Position numbers and translations under genes: made by a program
The notes under the pieces: model-generated
Told to the model about the DNA's origin: nothing
Seen by the model: the letters and a program-made list of their open reading frames with translations, nothing else
Databases searched by the model: none
Shown here: piece by piece, positions 16,168 to 24,558 of the stretch
How the letters are laid out: each line of letters opens with the position of its first letter
Position numbering within the stretch: position 1 is the first letter of the stretch
Source: Virgibacillus necropolis
GTDB lineage: Bacteria; Bacillota; Bacilli; Bacillales; Amphibacillaceae
Direction of reading: 5' to 3'
DNA: 64,000 nucleotides
Assembly: GCF_002224365.1 (NCBI RefSeq)
Contig: NZ_CP022437.1
Location: forward strand, 930,001-994,000

Positions 16168-18129
16168 ATGAGATTACAAAGTTTGACCTCATCTAACCTA
16201 ATATGGACAAATCAGTCTTTTTCTACTAAAGATGAAACAATTCGGTTCTTAGTAGAACAATTAAATAGCAATGGTAAGCTCCACTCGAAAGAAGACTTTT
16301 ATCAAGCGGTAATGGAAAGAGAATCTTTATCTGCAACAGGGCTTGAAGGGGGATTAGCCATTCCGCATGGCAAGTCTTCGGCTGTAAAGGAAGCGGCTTT
16401 TGCAGTTGCGACGCTTGAGAAGCCGATAGCGGAGTGGGAGAGTGTCGATGAAAGCAACCAGGTTGAACTCGTCATGCTACTAGCTATCCCGGACAATGAA
16501 GCAGGTTCAACACACCTGAATTTACTAGCGGAGTTAATGACAAGGTTGGCTGATCCAGCTTACAAGGAAAGACTGATGCAAGCAAAAACAAGTGATCAGT
16601 TCTTTGATGCGCTTGACTTTGAAGAAGAGAAACAAGAAGGTAACGACCAACAAACAACTAAAACGATTCTTGCTATAACAGCATGCCCAGCAGGGATCGC
16701 GCACACGTATATGGCAGCTGAAGCTCTGGTAAGAGCCGGTAAGGAATTAAATGTAAAAGTTATGGTTGAAAAACAAGGCGCGAACGGTATTGAAGATCGG
16801 CATTCGAAAAAACAAATTACCGAGGCAGATGCTGTTATTTTTGCGGCGGATGTAGCTGTTAAAGATCAAGGGAGATTTTCGAAATTACCGCGCGTTACGA
16901 CATCTGTAGCAACCCCTTTGAAAAATGCAAAAGGGATTCTTGAAGAAGCGATTGAAAAGTCGAATCAATCTCCTAAATCATCAAGAGACCATCAGGAAAT
17001 AATTGAGGAAGATGAAGAGCCGGAAAGCAAATCATTTAAGAAAGAAATAAAAGATTCTATTATGACTGGTATTTCGTATATTATCCCAATCATTGTAGCT
17101 GGTGGAATGACGCTTGCCTTTGCTGTGTTGGTTTCACAAGCATTTGGATTACAGGATGTCTACGCGGAAGAAGGTTCATGGCTATGGTTGTTCCGTCAAT
17201 TAGGTGGTTCCATGCTTGGTACCTTAATGGTTCCAGTACTAGCTGCATACATGGCTTATTCTATTGGCGATAAGCCTGCACTCGGACCAGGTTTTGCCGC
17301 TGGTATTTGTGCGAATTTAATTGGTAGTGGCTTTTTAGGTGGTATGCTCGGTGGTATTCTAGCTGGTTATATCATTAAATTTTTGAAGAAACATGTACAA
17401 ACTTCTGGTACGTTTTCTGGTTTTGTAAGCTTTTGGCTTTATCCAGTTGTGGGAACGCTTTCTGTTGGTGCGATTATGCTATTTGTTGTTGGCGAGCCAT
17501 TGGCAGCACTAAACAGTGGATTAATCAGCTGGCTTGAAGGATTGTCTGGTGGAAATGCTATTTTGCTGGGAGTAATTTTAGGTGCAATGGTATCATTCGA
17601 CCTCGGTGGCCCAGTAAACAAGGCAGCCTACGCATTCTGTATTGGAGCAATGGCGAGTGGTAATATTATGCCTTATGCTGCATTTGCTTCCGTCAAAATG
17701 GTGTCAGCCTTTGCTGTAACAGGAGCTACAATTATTGGTAAGCAGTACTTTACAAAGCCTGAACAAGAGGTAGGAAAACAAACATGGCTGCTTGGACTGG
17801 CCGGAATTACGGAGGGAGCTATCCCGTTTATGATTAATGACCCGCTTCGAGTAATTCCTTCACTTGTTGCTGGTTCAGCTGTAACAGGTGGAATCGTTGC
17901 CTATTTTGGAATTGGACTAAATGTTCCAGGAGCAGGAATCTTTTCACTAGCCCTTTTGCAGGGACAACCATTATTTACAGCCGCTAGTGTTTGGCTTGGT
18001 GCTGCGCTTATAGGTGCATTTATTTCCATGGTATTACTAATAATCACACGTAAAAATAAATTAAAAAAACAATCAAGGACAACATCGCAGGCTGAAGAAA
18101 GTGCACAAATGGAAACAGCCGTAAACTAA
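16168..18129 (+). CDS. mngA: PTS EIIABC, fructose/2-O-alpha-mannosylglycerate family (MngA-like)
   Basis: Complete single-chain fructose-family permease of about 653 aa: EIIA (about 1-150, phospho-His67 in LAIPHGKSS), EIIB (about 165-270, Cys173 in ITACPAGIAHTYMAAE) and a membrane EIIC (about 290-635, GFAAGICANLIGSGFLGGMLGG, SFDLGGPVNKAAYAF). Fructose permeases share this layout, but the next two genes encode a MngB-type mannosidase and a glycerate kinase, which makes 2-O-alpha-mannosyl-D-glycerate the best substrate call. The import product would be mannosyl-6-phosphate-glycerate. I chose the ATG eight bases after GAGGAGG; a GTG codon lies directly before it. Confidence 0.85.
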   Translation: MRLQSLTSSNLIWTNQSFSTKDETIRFLVEQLNSNGKLHSKEDFYQAVMERESLSATGLEGGLAIPHGKSSAVKEAAFAVATLEKPIAEWESVDESNQVELVMLLAIPDNEAGSTHLNLLAELMTRLADPAYKERLMQAKTSDQFFDALDFEEEKQEGNDQQTTKTILAITACPAGIAHTYMAAEALVRAGKELNVKVMVEKQGANGIEDRHSKKQITEADAVIFAADVAVKDQGRFSKLPRVTTSVATPLKNAKGILEEAIEKSNQSPKSSRDHQEIIEEDEEPESKSFKKEIKDSIMTGISYIIPIIVAGGMTLAFAVLVSQAFGLQDVYAEEGSWLWLFRQLGGSMLGTLMVPVLAAYMAYSIGDKPALGPGFAAGICANLIGSGFLGGMLGGILAGYIIKFLKKHVQTSGTFSGFVSFWLYPVVGTLSVGAIMLFVVGEPLAALNSGLISWLEGLSGGNAILLGVILGAMVSFDLGGPVNKAAYAFCIGAMASGNIMPYAAFASVKMVSAFAVTGATIIGKQYFTKPEQEVGKQTWLLGLAGITEGAIPFMINDPLRVIPSLVAGSAVTGGIVAYFGIGLNVPGAGIFSLALLQGQPLFTAASVWLGAALIGAFISMVLLIITRKNKLKKQSRTTSQAEESAQMETAVN

Positions 18130-18154
18130 AAAGACATAAGGGTAGGGATTACGT

Positions 18155-20770
18155 ATGAAGCAGGTACACATTGTGCCACATATGCATTGGGATCGTGAAT
18201 GGTACTTTACTACAGAGGAATCACGTATTTTACTTGTCAACAATATGGAAGAAATTATGGATCGGTTAGAAAATGACCCTGATTATCCGTACTATGTACT
18301 AGATGGACAGACATCCATTCTAGAGGACTATTTCGCTGTGAAACCTGAAGCAAAGGGACGCGTTAAGAAGCTTGTTCAAGCAGGCAAGCTCATCATAGGT
18401 CCATGGTATACGCAAACAGATGAAATGGTTGTTGGTGGCGAATCGATCGTCCGAAATTTATTATATGGAATAAAGGATAGCAAGGAGTTTGGTAGTCCAA
18501 TGATGATTGGCTATCTTCCTGACTCATTTGGACAATCCGCTCAAATGCCGCATATTTTAAATGGTTTTGACATTAAATACACTATCTTTTGGCGTGGTAC
18601 ATCAGAACGACACGGGACAGATAAAACCGAATTTTACTGGGAGTCAAATGATGGATCAAGAGTGCTTGTTCAACTTCTTCCACTCGGTTATGCGATTGGT
18701 AAATATTTGCCACAAGATGAATCTGCCTTAAAGCAGCGTATGGAGAAATATTTTCCTGTTCTTGACCGTGGTGCTACGACAGATCATACGATACTTCCGA
18801 ATGGTCATGATCAAATGCCGATTCAAAAGGATATCTATGAAGTTATCGAAAAGCTTGGGCAGTTGTATCCTGATCGTGAGTTTTTCCTAAGTAAATTTGA
18901 AAATGTATTTGCTAAAATCGAACAGCAAGAAAACTTGGCTACGTTGAATGGTGAATTCTTAGACGGTAAATATATGCGTGTTCACCGAAGCATTTATTCC
19001 ACTCGGATGGATATTAAGGCAGCAAACGCACGCGTTGAAAATAAAATCACGAATATACTAGAACCATTAGCTTCTATGGCTTATGATTTAGGCTTTGAGT
19101 ACCATCATGGTTTAATCGAATTGATCTGGAAAGAAATAATAAAGAATCATGCGCATGATAGTATCGGTTGCTGCTGTTCCGATAAAGTTCACCGGGAAAT
19201 AGCGAACCGCTTATTTTTGGCAGAAGAAAAAACAGATCAGCTAATTGAGTTCTATAAACGGCAGATTGTCGATTCGATGGAAGCAACTAATGACATGGAT
19301 CGCTTAACGTTGTTCAACTTCCTTCCATATAATCGGGAAGAAGTCGTAACGACCGAGATTATTTCGAAATACAATGCTTTTTCATTAGAAAATGAAGGGG
19401 GAGAATCGATAAACTTTGAGATTCTTAAAGCCGAAGAGATCGATCCGGGACTGATTGATAGACAAATCGTCCATTATGGAAATTATGAGCCATTTATAAA
19501 GTATAAAATCCAGCTTAAAGAAGCACTACCATCCATGGGTTATCGGACTTATTTTGTCAAAGAGGTTCAAGATGCCGTGGGGAATAGTTGCCACGCTAAG
19601 CAGACCATTGAAACGGATTATTATACCGTTTCCGTTAATGAAAATGGGACATTAAAGATTTGGGATAAACAGATTAAAAAGTCATTTGACCAAGTACTTC
19701 TTTTAGAAAACGGTGGCGATGACGGAGATGAATACGATTATTCACCTGTAGAAAACGAGGATCTCATCTTTAGTAACGATGTTGTGGCAAACGTTTCACT
19801 TGAGCAAAATGATTACGCAGCAAACATCGATATCCGTTACACGTTATCTGTGCCTGGAAATATCGAGGAAAGAAAGTCTGGAGAAAAGACTAGCCATGTA
19901 GACGTTAGGTTCAGTCTGTTTATACCAAACCATAAACCAATTATTGACGTTTCGTGCGAGTTGAATAACTTTGCAAAAGATCATCGATTGCGTGCATATA
20001 TTCCAACAGGACTAAGCTCATCATTCTCGGTTGCTGATAACCAGTTCGGACATATCAAAAGAAATGTCTACGATTCAGCGATGGATGTTTGGGAGCGAGA
20101 TAACTGGAACGAGCGCCCAGACGCTATTTACCCTATGTTGAACTATGTCGGTTTATCTAGTAAAGAATATGGTCTAAGTGTACTTACAAATAGTACGCGG
20201 GAGTATGAAATAGTTGGTGAACAGTATGATACAATTGCCTTAACTTTATTCCGAAGCATCGGTCATTTAGGTAAGGGTGATATGCTGCGCAGACCAGGCA
20301 GACCTTCAGGAATTAAGCTTCCTACCCCAGACTCACAAATGATTGGAAAGCTTAACCTGGATTTTGCATTGGTTTCACATGAGGGAAGTACATTGGACGC
20401 AAATGTTGCTAAGACAGCCAAGGAATATCTAACACCTGTACATGCATACAATAAGATTCCTTATAATGCGATGAAGTTAAATGCGTCAGGGATTGAGACT
20501 CCTCTTTCCTATCAACTTTTAAAAGAGGAAAGTTCTGTCGCTGTTCTAAGTACGTTGAAGAAATCTGAACAGGAAAACGCGTTAGTCCTTAGGGTGTTTA
20601 ACCCTTCAGACAAAGCATTTGAAGCGACTTACCATATTGAAGGCGACGTAAAAGAAGCTTATCAAACCAATTTAAATGAGGATCAACAAGAAAAGTTGGC
20701 TCATGATCAAGGTACCATCCATGTTCCATTAAAAGTAAACCAATCACAAACGATTTCCATAAAAAAATAA
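18155..20770 (+). CDS. mngB: GH38 alpha-mannosidase, mannosylglycerate hydrolase (MngB-like)
   Basis: Cytosolic retaining alpha-mannosidase of 871 aa, the length of E. coli MngB. The GH38 zinc/catalytic motifs are HMHWDREWY (His9, His11, Asp13), the nucleophile Asp123 in LPDSFGQSAQMPHIL, and IIKNHAHDSIGCCCSDKVH. The N-terminal barrel is followed by the central helical and beta-sandwich domains. No signal peptide is seen, consistent with acting on substrate imported by the PTS encoded 25 bp upstream. Expected reaction: mannosyl-6-phosphoglycerate to mannose-6-phosphate plus glycerate, which the two following enzymes use. Confidence 0.88.
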   Translation: MKQVHIVPHMHWDREWYFTTEESRILLVNNMEEIMDRLENDPDYPYYVLDGQTSILEDYFAVKPEAKGRVKKLVQAGKLIIGPWYTQTDEMVVGGESIVRNLLYGIKDSKEFGSPMMIGYLPDSFGQSAQMPHILNGFDIKYTIFWRGTSERHGTDKTEFYWESNDGSRVLVQLLPLGYAIGKYLPQDESALKQRMEKYFPVLDRGATTDHTILPNGHDQMPIQKDIYEVIEKLGQLYPDREFFLSKFENVFAKIEQQENLATLNGEFLDGKYMRVHRSIYSTRMDIKAANARVENKITNILEPLASMAYDLGFEYHHGLIELIWKEIIKNHAHDSIGCCCSDKVHREIANRLFLAEEKTDQLIEFYKRQIVDSMEATNDMDRLTLFNFLPYNREEVVTTEIISKYNAFSLENEGGESINFEILKAEEIDPGLIDRQIVHYGNYEPFIKYKIQLKEALPSMGYRTYFVKEVQDAVGNSCHAKQTIETDYYTVSVNENGTLKIWDKQIKKSFDQVLLLENGGDDGDEYDYSPVENEDLIFSNDVVANVSLEQNDYAANIDIRYTLSVPGNIEERKSGEKTSHVDVRFSLFIPNHKPIIDVSCELNNFAKDHRLRAYIPTGLSSSFSVADNQFGHIKRNVYDSAMDVWERDNWNERPDAIYPMLNYVGLSSKEYGLSVLTNSTREYEIVGEQYDTIALTLFRSIGHLGKGDMLRRPGRPSGIKLPTPDSQMIGKLNLDFALVSHEGSTLDANVAKTAKEYLTPVHAYNKIPYNAMKLNASGIETPLSYQLLKEESSVAVLSTLKKSEQENALVLRVFNPSDKAFEATYHIEGDVKEAYQTNLNEDQQEKLAHDQGTIHVPLKVNQSQTISIKK

Positions 20771-20779
20771 GATATTAGG

Positions 20780-20806
20780 AGCCAGAGAGTAATATCTCTG
20801 GCTTTT
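20780..20806 (+). terminator. Intrinsic terminator between mngB and glycerate kinase
   Basis: The stem AGCCAGAGA/TCTCTGGCT with a 6-nt loop is followed by TTT. The T tract is short, so read-through into the glycerate kinase gene 33 bp later is likely; it may set the kinase at a lower level than the PTS and mannosidase. Confidence 0.65.
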
Positions 20807-20838
20807 AATCTATTAATAATATAGTTGGAGGAAGAGTC

Positions 20839-21960
20839 ATGCAAATTGTATTAGCACCAGATTCATTTAAAGGAAGCATAACGTCGATACGAGCTTCCGA
20901 AACGATGGCTGAAGCAATAACCTCTATTGATCCGAGTATTCAAACGATAATCAAACCAATGGCTGATGGAGGGGAAGGCACATTAGAAGCATTATTAAAG
21001 GCAACTACAGGCGTGAGCGTTCCCTTTTTTTGCCGTGGACCATTAGGTGAAGCGTCAGAGAGCTTTTTTGCAGAAATTGATAATCAAACGGCTGTTATTG
21101 AATGTGCTACTATTGCGGGGTTACCGTTAGTGCCCCTTGGTCAAAGAAACCCTGATGTCACAACAACCTATGGAATAGGAGAAGCAATTTTACGCGCAAT
21201 GGACAGGGGTAATAAGCATTTGATCATTGGCCTTGGTGGTAGCTCGACAAACGATGGTGGCCTTGGGATGCTACAAGCATTAGGGATGAAAGCATTCAAT
21301 GCTGATGCTGAAAAGGTAGGTATCTTTGGCAAAGATCTATTGGAAATTGAAGCGGTCGATTTCGGTGGTATGGATCCACGTCTAATGGAAGTTACGATCC
21401 AAGTTGCTTGTGATGTTGACAATCCATTAACAGGATCAAACGGTGCCACGTATGTTTATGGGCCGCAAAAAGGGGCGACGAATGATCAACTACAAGTATA
21501 TGATCAAGCATTAAGTAGGTACGGGCAGTTAATTGAGAAAGCATGTAATCATTCGCTTGCAAACGTTAAGGGAGCTGGCGCGGCTGGTGGTCTAGGTTTT
21601 GCCTTGCTAGCAATCGGCGCTAAGTTACAGTCGGGTGCGAAACTTGTAGCGGACGCAATTAAACTGGAAGAAGCTATTAAGGTAGCTGATCTAGTAATAA
21701 CTGGTGAGGGACAAAGTGATGAGCAAACCTTATATGGCAAAGCACCAGGTTATGTGGCAGAGCTGGCTGCAGTGCATCACAAACCTACCATTCTGTTATC
21801 AGGAAGCTTGGATGGTAATGTAGACAAGTTAAACGATGTGTTTGCTGGGTGCTTTTCAATTGTTCCCGGCTCGAGAACATTGCAGCAATGTATGGATAAC
21901 GGGGAACTTTATTTGTATAATGCTACTAAGCAGCTTATTCATTTAATACGAAAGTTGTAG
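20839..21960 (+). CDS. Glycerate kinase, GlxK/GarK family
   Basis: Glycerate kinase type 1 (GarK/GlxK family), 373 aa, phosphorylating D-glycerate, usually to 2-phosphoglycerate in this family. Family marks are the start IVLAPDSFKGSITS, PMADGGEGTLEALL, GLGGSSTNDGGLGMLQALG, GAGAAGGLGFALLA and VITGEGQSDEQT. AGTTGGAGGAAGAG precedes the ATG. It completes mannosylglycerate breakdown by taking the glycerate half released by the GH38 enzyme into lower glycolysis. The mobile repeat copy 2 begins 22 bp after its stop. Confidence 0.92.
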   Translation: MQIVLAPDSFKGSITSIRASETMAEAITSIDPSIQTIIKPMADGGEGTLEALLKATTGVSVPFFCRGPLGEASESFFAEIDNQTAVIECATIAGLPLVPLGQRNPDVTTTYGIGEAILRAMDRGNKHLIIGLGGSSTNDGGLGMLQALGMKAFNADAEKVGIFGKDLLEIEAVDFGGMDPRLMEVTIQVACDVDNPLTGSNGATYVYGPQKGATNDQLQVYDQALSRYGQLIEKACNHSLANVKGAGAAGGLGFALLAIGAKLQSGAKLVADAIKLEEAIKVADLVITGEGQSDEQTLYGKAPGYVAELAAVHHKPTILLSGSLDGNVDKLNDVFAGCFSIVPGSRTLQQCMDNGELYLYNATKQLIHLIRKL

Positions 21961-21981
21961 AAGGGGACAGAGGGACAGGTT

Positions 21982-22263
21982 GAAGCCGCTGAAAAAGTTA
22001 AATATAGTACAAAATAGGTGGATCTCCCATCGCATCTTCGAATATACATCGCGCACCTTAGGGCGAGTGTCGAGCCTCCTCGGACTGCCGTCCTGCGGGG
22101 TCTCGCCGATCTCTTGCTTCCCGCAAGATAAGGAATGCTGCCCTGAAAAGGCATCGCACGAAGAAAAAGTGCTTTTCTTTTTCGAGGAGTCTCCGTATAT
22201 TCGAGATGCTAAGGTAAGGTGAAAAGTTAAATTTTTAACATCCATCACTTTTTCAGTAGCCTC
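21982..22263 (-). repeat. MITE-like mobile repeat, copy 2 (inverted, with internal insert)
   Basis: Same element as at 10756-10977 in the opposite orientation: it begins GAAGCCGCTGAAAAAG and ends CACTTTTTCAGTAGCCTC. It is about 60 bp longer because an extra segment (about 22125-22187) interrupts the core between the parts that read GCGGGAAGC and AGGAGTCTCC in copy 1. The flanks GGACAGGT and GGGCAGGT match at 7 of 8 bases, an eroded target duplication. Several short open frames inside it are not genes. Confidence 0.85.
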
Positions 22264-22324
22264 GGGCAGGTCCTTCTGTTCCGGTTAGAATAATACTATA
22301 TTAATTTAGGTGGAGGCATACATG

Positions 22325-23281
22325 ATGTACAATGAACCAATTTTTTTACAGCCTGTTTTTCAAGAAAGAATTTGGGGTGGTAAAAAACTAAGAACAGAAT
22401 TTAATTATCCGATAACCTCTGAAAATACTGGTGAGGCATGGGTAATATCCGCACACCCGAACGGTCCTAATCGTATAGCAAATGGACCTTCGGAGGGGAA
22501 AACGTTAGCAGACATTTGGAAAGAAAATGGGGAGTTATTTAATAAATCATCTACTAATACGGAAGATTACCCTTTATTAGTCAAAATTCTTGATGCTAAT
22601 GCAGATCTGTCTGTACAGGTACATCCAGATGATAAATTTGCAAGTGAGGTAGAAGGTCAACCCTATGGAAAAACAGAATGCTGGTATGTACTTAGTGCGG
22701 ATTCCGACGCGGAAATAATTTTAGGCCATCATGCTAATTCTCGAGATGAGTTGGAGCAAATGCTGGATAGCGGACAATGGGAAGGATTATTGCAGCGTAT
22801 AAAAGTACAAGCAGGCGACTTCATCTATGTTCCAAGTGGTACGATTCACGCAATAGGTAAAGGAATTGTTATTTTAGAAACACAACAAAGCTCTGATATA
22901 ACATACCGAGTTTACGACTATGATAGGGTTGGCGCAGACGGTCAAACTAGGGAACTGCATCTAGATCGTGCGAAAGAAGTGACTACTGTTCCACATCAGC
23001 CAGCTGGTGTTCATCAAACTGTAAAAACAATTGAAGGTTTAACGATTAAAAAGTTAGTAAAGGAAAAGTATTTCACTGTTTATCATTGGCAACTGGATGG
23101 CAAGGTTAATCAACGATTGGAGAATGATTTTCTGCAGGTCAGTGTGATAGAAGGCAAGGCAGAAATAACAGTTGATGGGAATACTTTTACTATAGAAAAG
23201 GGAAGTAACTTTATTTTGCCTTATACTGTAAAGGAGTACGAGTTATCTGGGAATGCGGAGTTTGTTGTTTCGCATACGTAG
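22325..23281 (+). CDS. manA: Mannose-6-phosphate isomerase, class I (ManA)
   Basis: Zinc-dependent cupin enzyme converting mannose-6-phosphate to fructose-6-phosphate; 318-319 aa, the size of Bacillus ManA/Pmi. It shows the family start IFLQPVFQERIWGGKKLRTEF, the zinc ligands in LSVQVHPDDKFA and GKTECWYVL, and VPSGTIHAIGKGIVILE with the third metal ligand histidine. I chose ATG 22325, eight bases after GGTGGAGG; the in-frame GTG at 22310 is part of that ribosome site. It takes the mannose-6-phosphate released by MngB, and could also serve the mannoside locus downstream. Confidence 0.93.
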   Translation: MYNEPIFLQPVFQERIWGGKKLRTEFNYPITSENTGEAWVISAHPNGPNRIANGPSEGKTLADIWKENGELFNKSSTNTEDYPLLVKILDANADLSVQVHPDDKFASEVEGQPYGKTECWYVLSADSDAEIILGHHANSRDELEQMLDSGQWEGLLQRIKVQAGDFIYVPSGTIHAIGKGIVILETQQSSDITYRVYDYDRVGADGQTRELHLDRAKEVTTVPHQPAGVHQTVKTIEGLTIKKLVKEKYFTVYHWQLDGKVNQRLENDFLQVSVIEGKAEITVDGNTFTIEKGSNFILPYTVKEYELSGNAEFVVSHT

Positions 23282-23300
23282 AGTATTTAGGAGGGATAAA

Positions 23301-23952
23301 ATGAGCTATTCCATAGGCGTGCGTAGATATAGGAGGTACAAAAGTTGCTTTGTCGGTAGTAGACTAAAGTGGAACTATTATTAGTAAATCTATTATTCCG
23401 ACCGACCTAACTTTTACATCGGAAGCAATGATAGCAAGAATTAATTTGGAAATTATAAATCTGATTGATCAATCTAGGATCCTTAAGGAACGACTAGTGG
23501 GTATTGGGATTAGTGCACTTGGCCCTTTAGATAGTAAAAATGGCATTATTACATGCCCACCAAACCTGAAAAATTGGATTAATGTCCCGATTCAAAAGTT
23601 GGTGGAAGAGTCGTTTTCCATTCCTGTTACGTTAGAAAATGATGCTAACGCTGTAGCTCTAGCTGAAAAATGGGTAGGCATGGCTTAAGGATGTGATAAT
23701 TTTACATATATAACTATAAGTACTGTGATTGGAGCCGGAATTATTGCTAATGGAAAATTGCTCAGAGGCGTTAGAGGAAATGCCGGTGACATTGGACACA
23801 CAGTAGTTGATCCATCATTTGGTCAGTGCGCCTGTGGTCAATATGCCTTAATTCCAACAGGACGTGAAACTCAGATTGTTCCTGCTAAGTTAGATCAGAA
23901 TGCCGGCGTTATTGGGGCGGCTGGGTTGGGGTTTGATGTAATAGACTTTTGA
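23301..23952 (+). pseudogene. Decayed ROK-family sugar kinase (fructokinase/glucokinase-like)
   Basis: ROK kinase remnant with an intact AGGAGGG site and ATG but several lesions: a frameshift within the first ten codons (SIGV then DIGGTKVALSV in another frame), a TAG before SGTIISKSI, a TAA after AEKWVGMA, and an internal deletion. The CACGQ zinc-motif start runs straight into a C-terminal end reading IVPAKLDQNAGVIGAAGL, so roughly 100 residues are gone. Functional kinases of this type phosphorylate fructose or mannose. It lies 19 bp after manA and was probably the last gene of that operon. Confidence 0.85.
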
Positions 23953-24555
23953 TAAATCATTATGGGCCTAGTTTTTTAGAATTATTACAGGAATAGTAAG
24001 GCCCACGTAGACTCATTATGAGATGTGTAGGTCTTACTATTTATTCTCCACTACAAACGCCGCCATTTACAAAAATTTATCGATAATAGTAATAGACGAT
24101 CGTACTTTTAAAAAGCCGGGCTTTGGGAAGGAGTTGCAAATAGTTCCAACTGACGAAGAAACACTTTTTAAGGAAAATGAGAAACATAATGAACGATGCA
24201 GAAGAAACTGACTTGCAACATCAACAAAAAGTAGTCGACAATACGAACCACAGTTTCGTCCACAAAATTACCCCATTAACCTAAACAAAAAGATAACCCA
24301 TAAATTTGGAAAGGCAAAACAAAACTTATTTAATTGTACAGGGCTAAAGACCCTTGTAGGTTTCAGGTACTTATTTTTTAAATTTATTCAATATTTATAA
24401 CATTTTTCAAATACCATTATTACAAAATATGTTATAAACCAAAATGAAAACGCAATCATAAATGTTAATATATTTATATAACTCGATTAGAGAAATGGAG
24501 GGAGCTATTTTTATTATATATATATAAATTTCGTTTAAAAATAGGAGGCTAAAAT
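23953..24555. other. 603-bp gap: long inverted repeat, no convincing gene
   Basis: An inverted repeat AATAGTAAG...CTTACTATT at 23992-24041 with weak U character may end transcription of the manA operon. A small hairpin lies at 24337-24358 (TACAGGG/CCCTTGTA). A 62-codon open frame at 24023-24211 has no ribosome site and no recognisable family. The right end carries the cre box of the next operon. Confidence 0.5.
24444..24458 (+). promoter_or_regulatory. cre box upstream of the mannoside ABC-importer operon
   Basis: ATGAAAACGCAATCA matches WTGNAANCGNWNNCW at every constrained position, the best cre in the window. It lies about 115 bp before the solute-binding protein start and implies CcpA control of the locus. 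Confidence 0.65.
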
Positions 24556-24558
24556 TTG

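Noticed and set aside
21943-22248. Overlapping open frames of 71-101 codons on both strands in the repeat at 21982-22263
   Set aside because: They lie within the palindromic mobile repeat, lack ribosome sites and resemble no protein family; one frame equivalent appears in copy 1 (10627-10866) only because the DNA is repeated.
10756-22263. Recent inversion of the 11-kb segment between the two opposite repeats
   Set aside because: Copy 1 keeps a perfect target duplication on both sides and the gene orders on each side are functionally sensible, so no inversion needs to be assumed.
24023-24211. A 62-codon + strand open frame in the gap before the ABC importer
   Set aside because: No ribosome site and no recognisable domain, and it begins inside an inverted repeat; kept only as part of the gap description.
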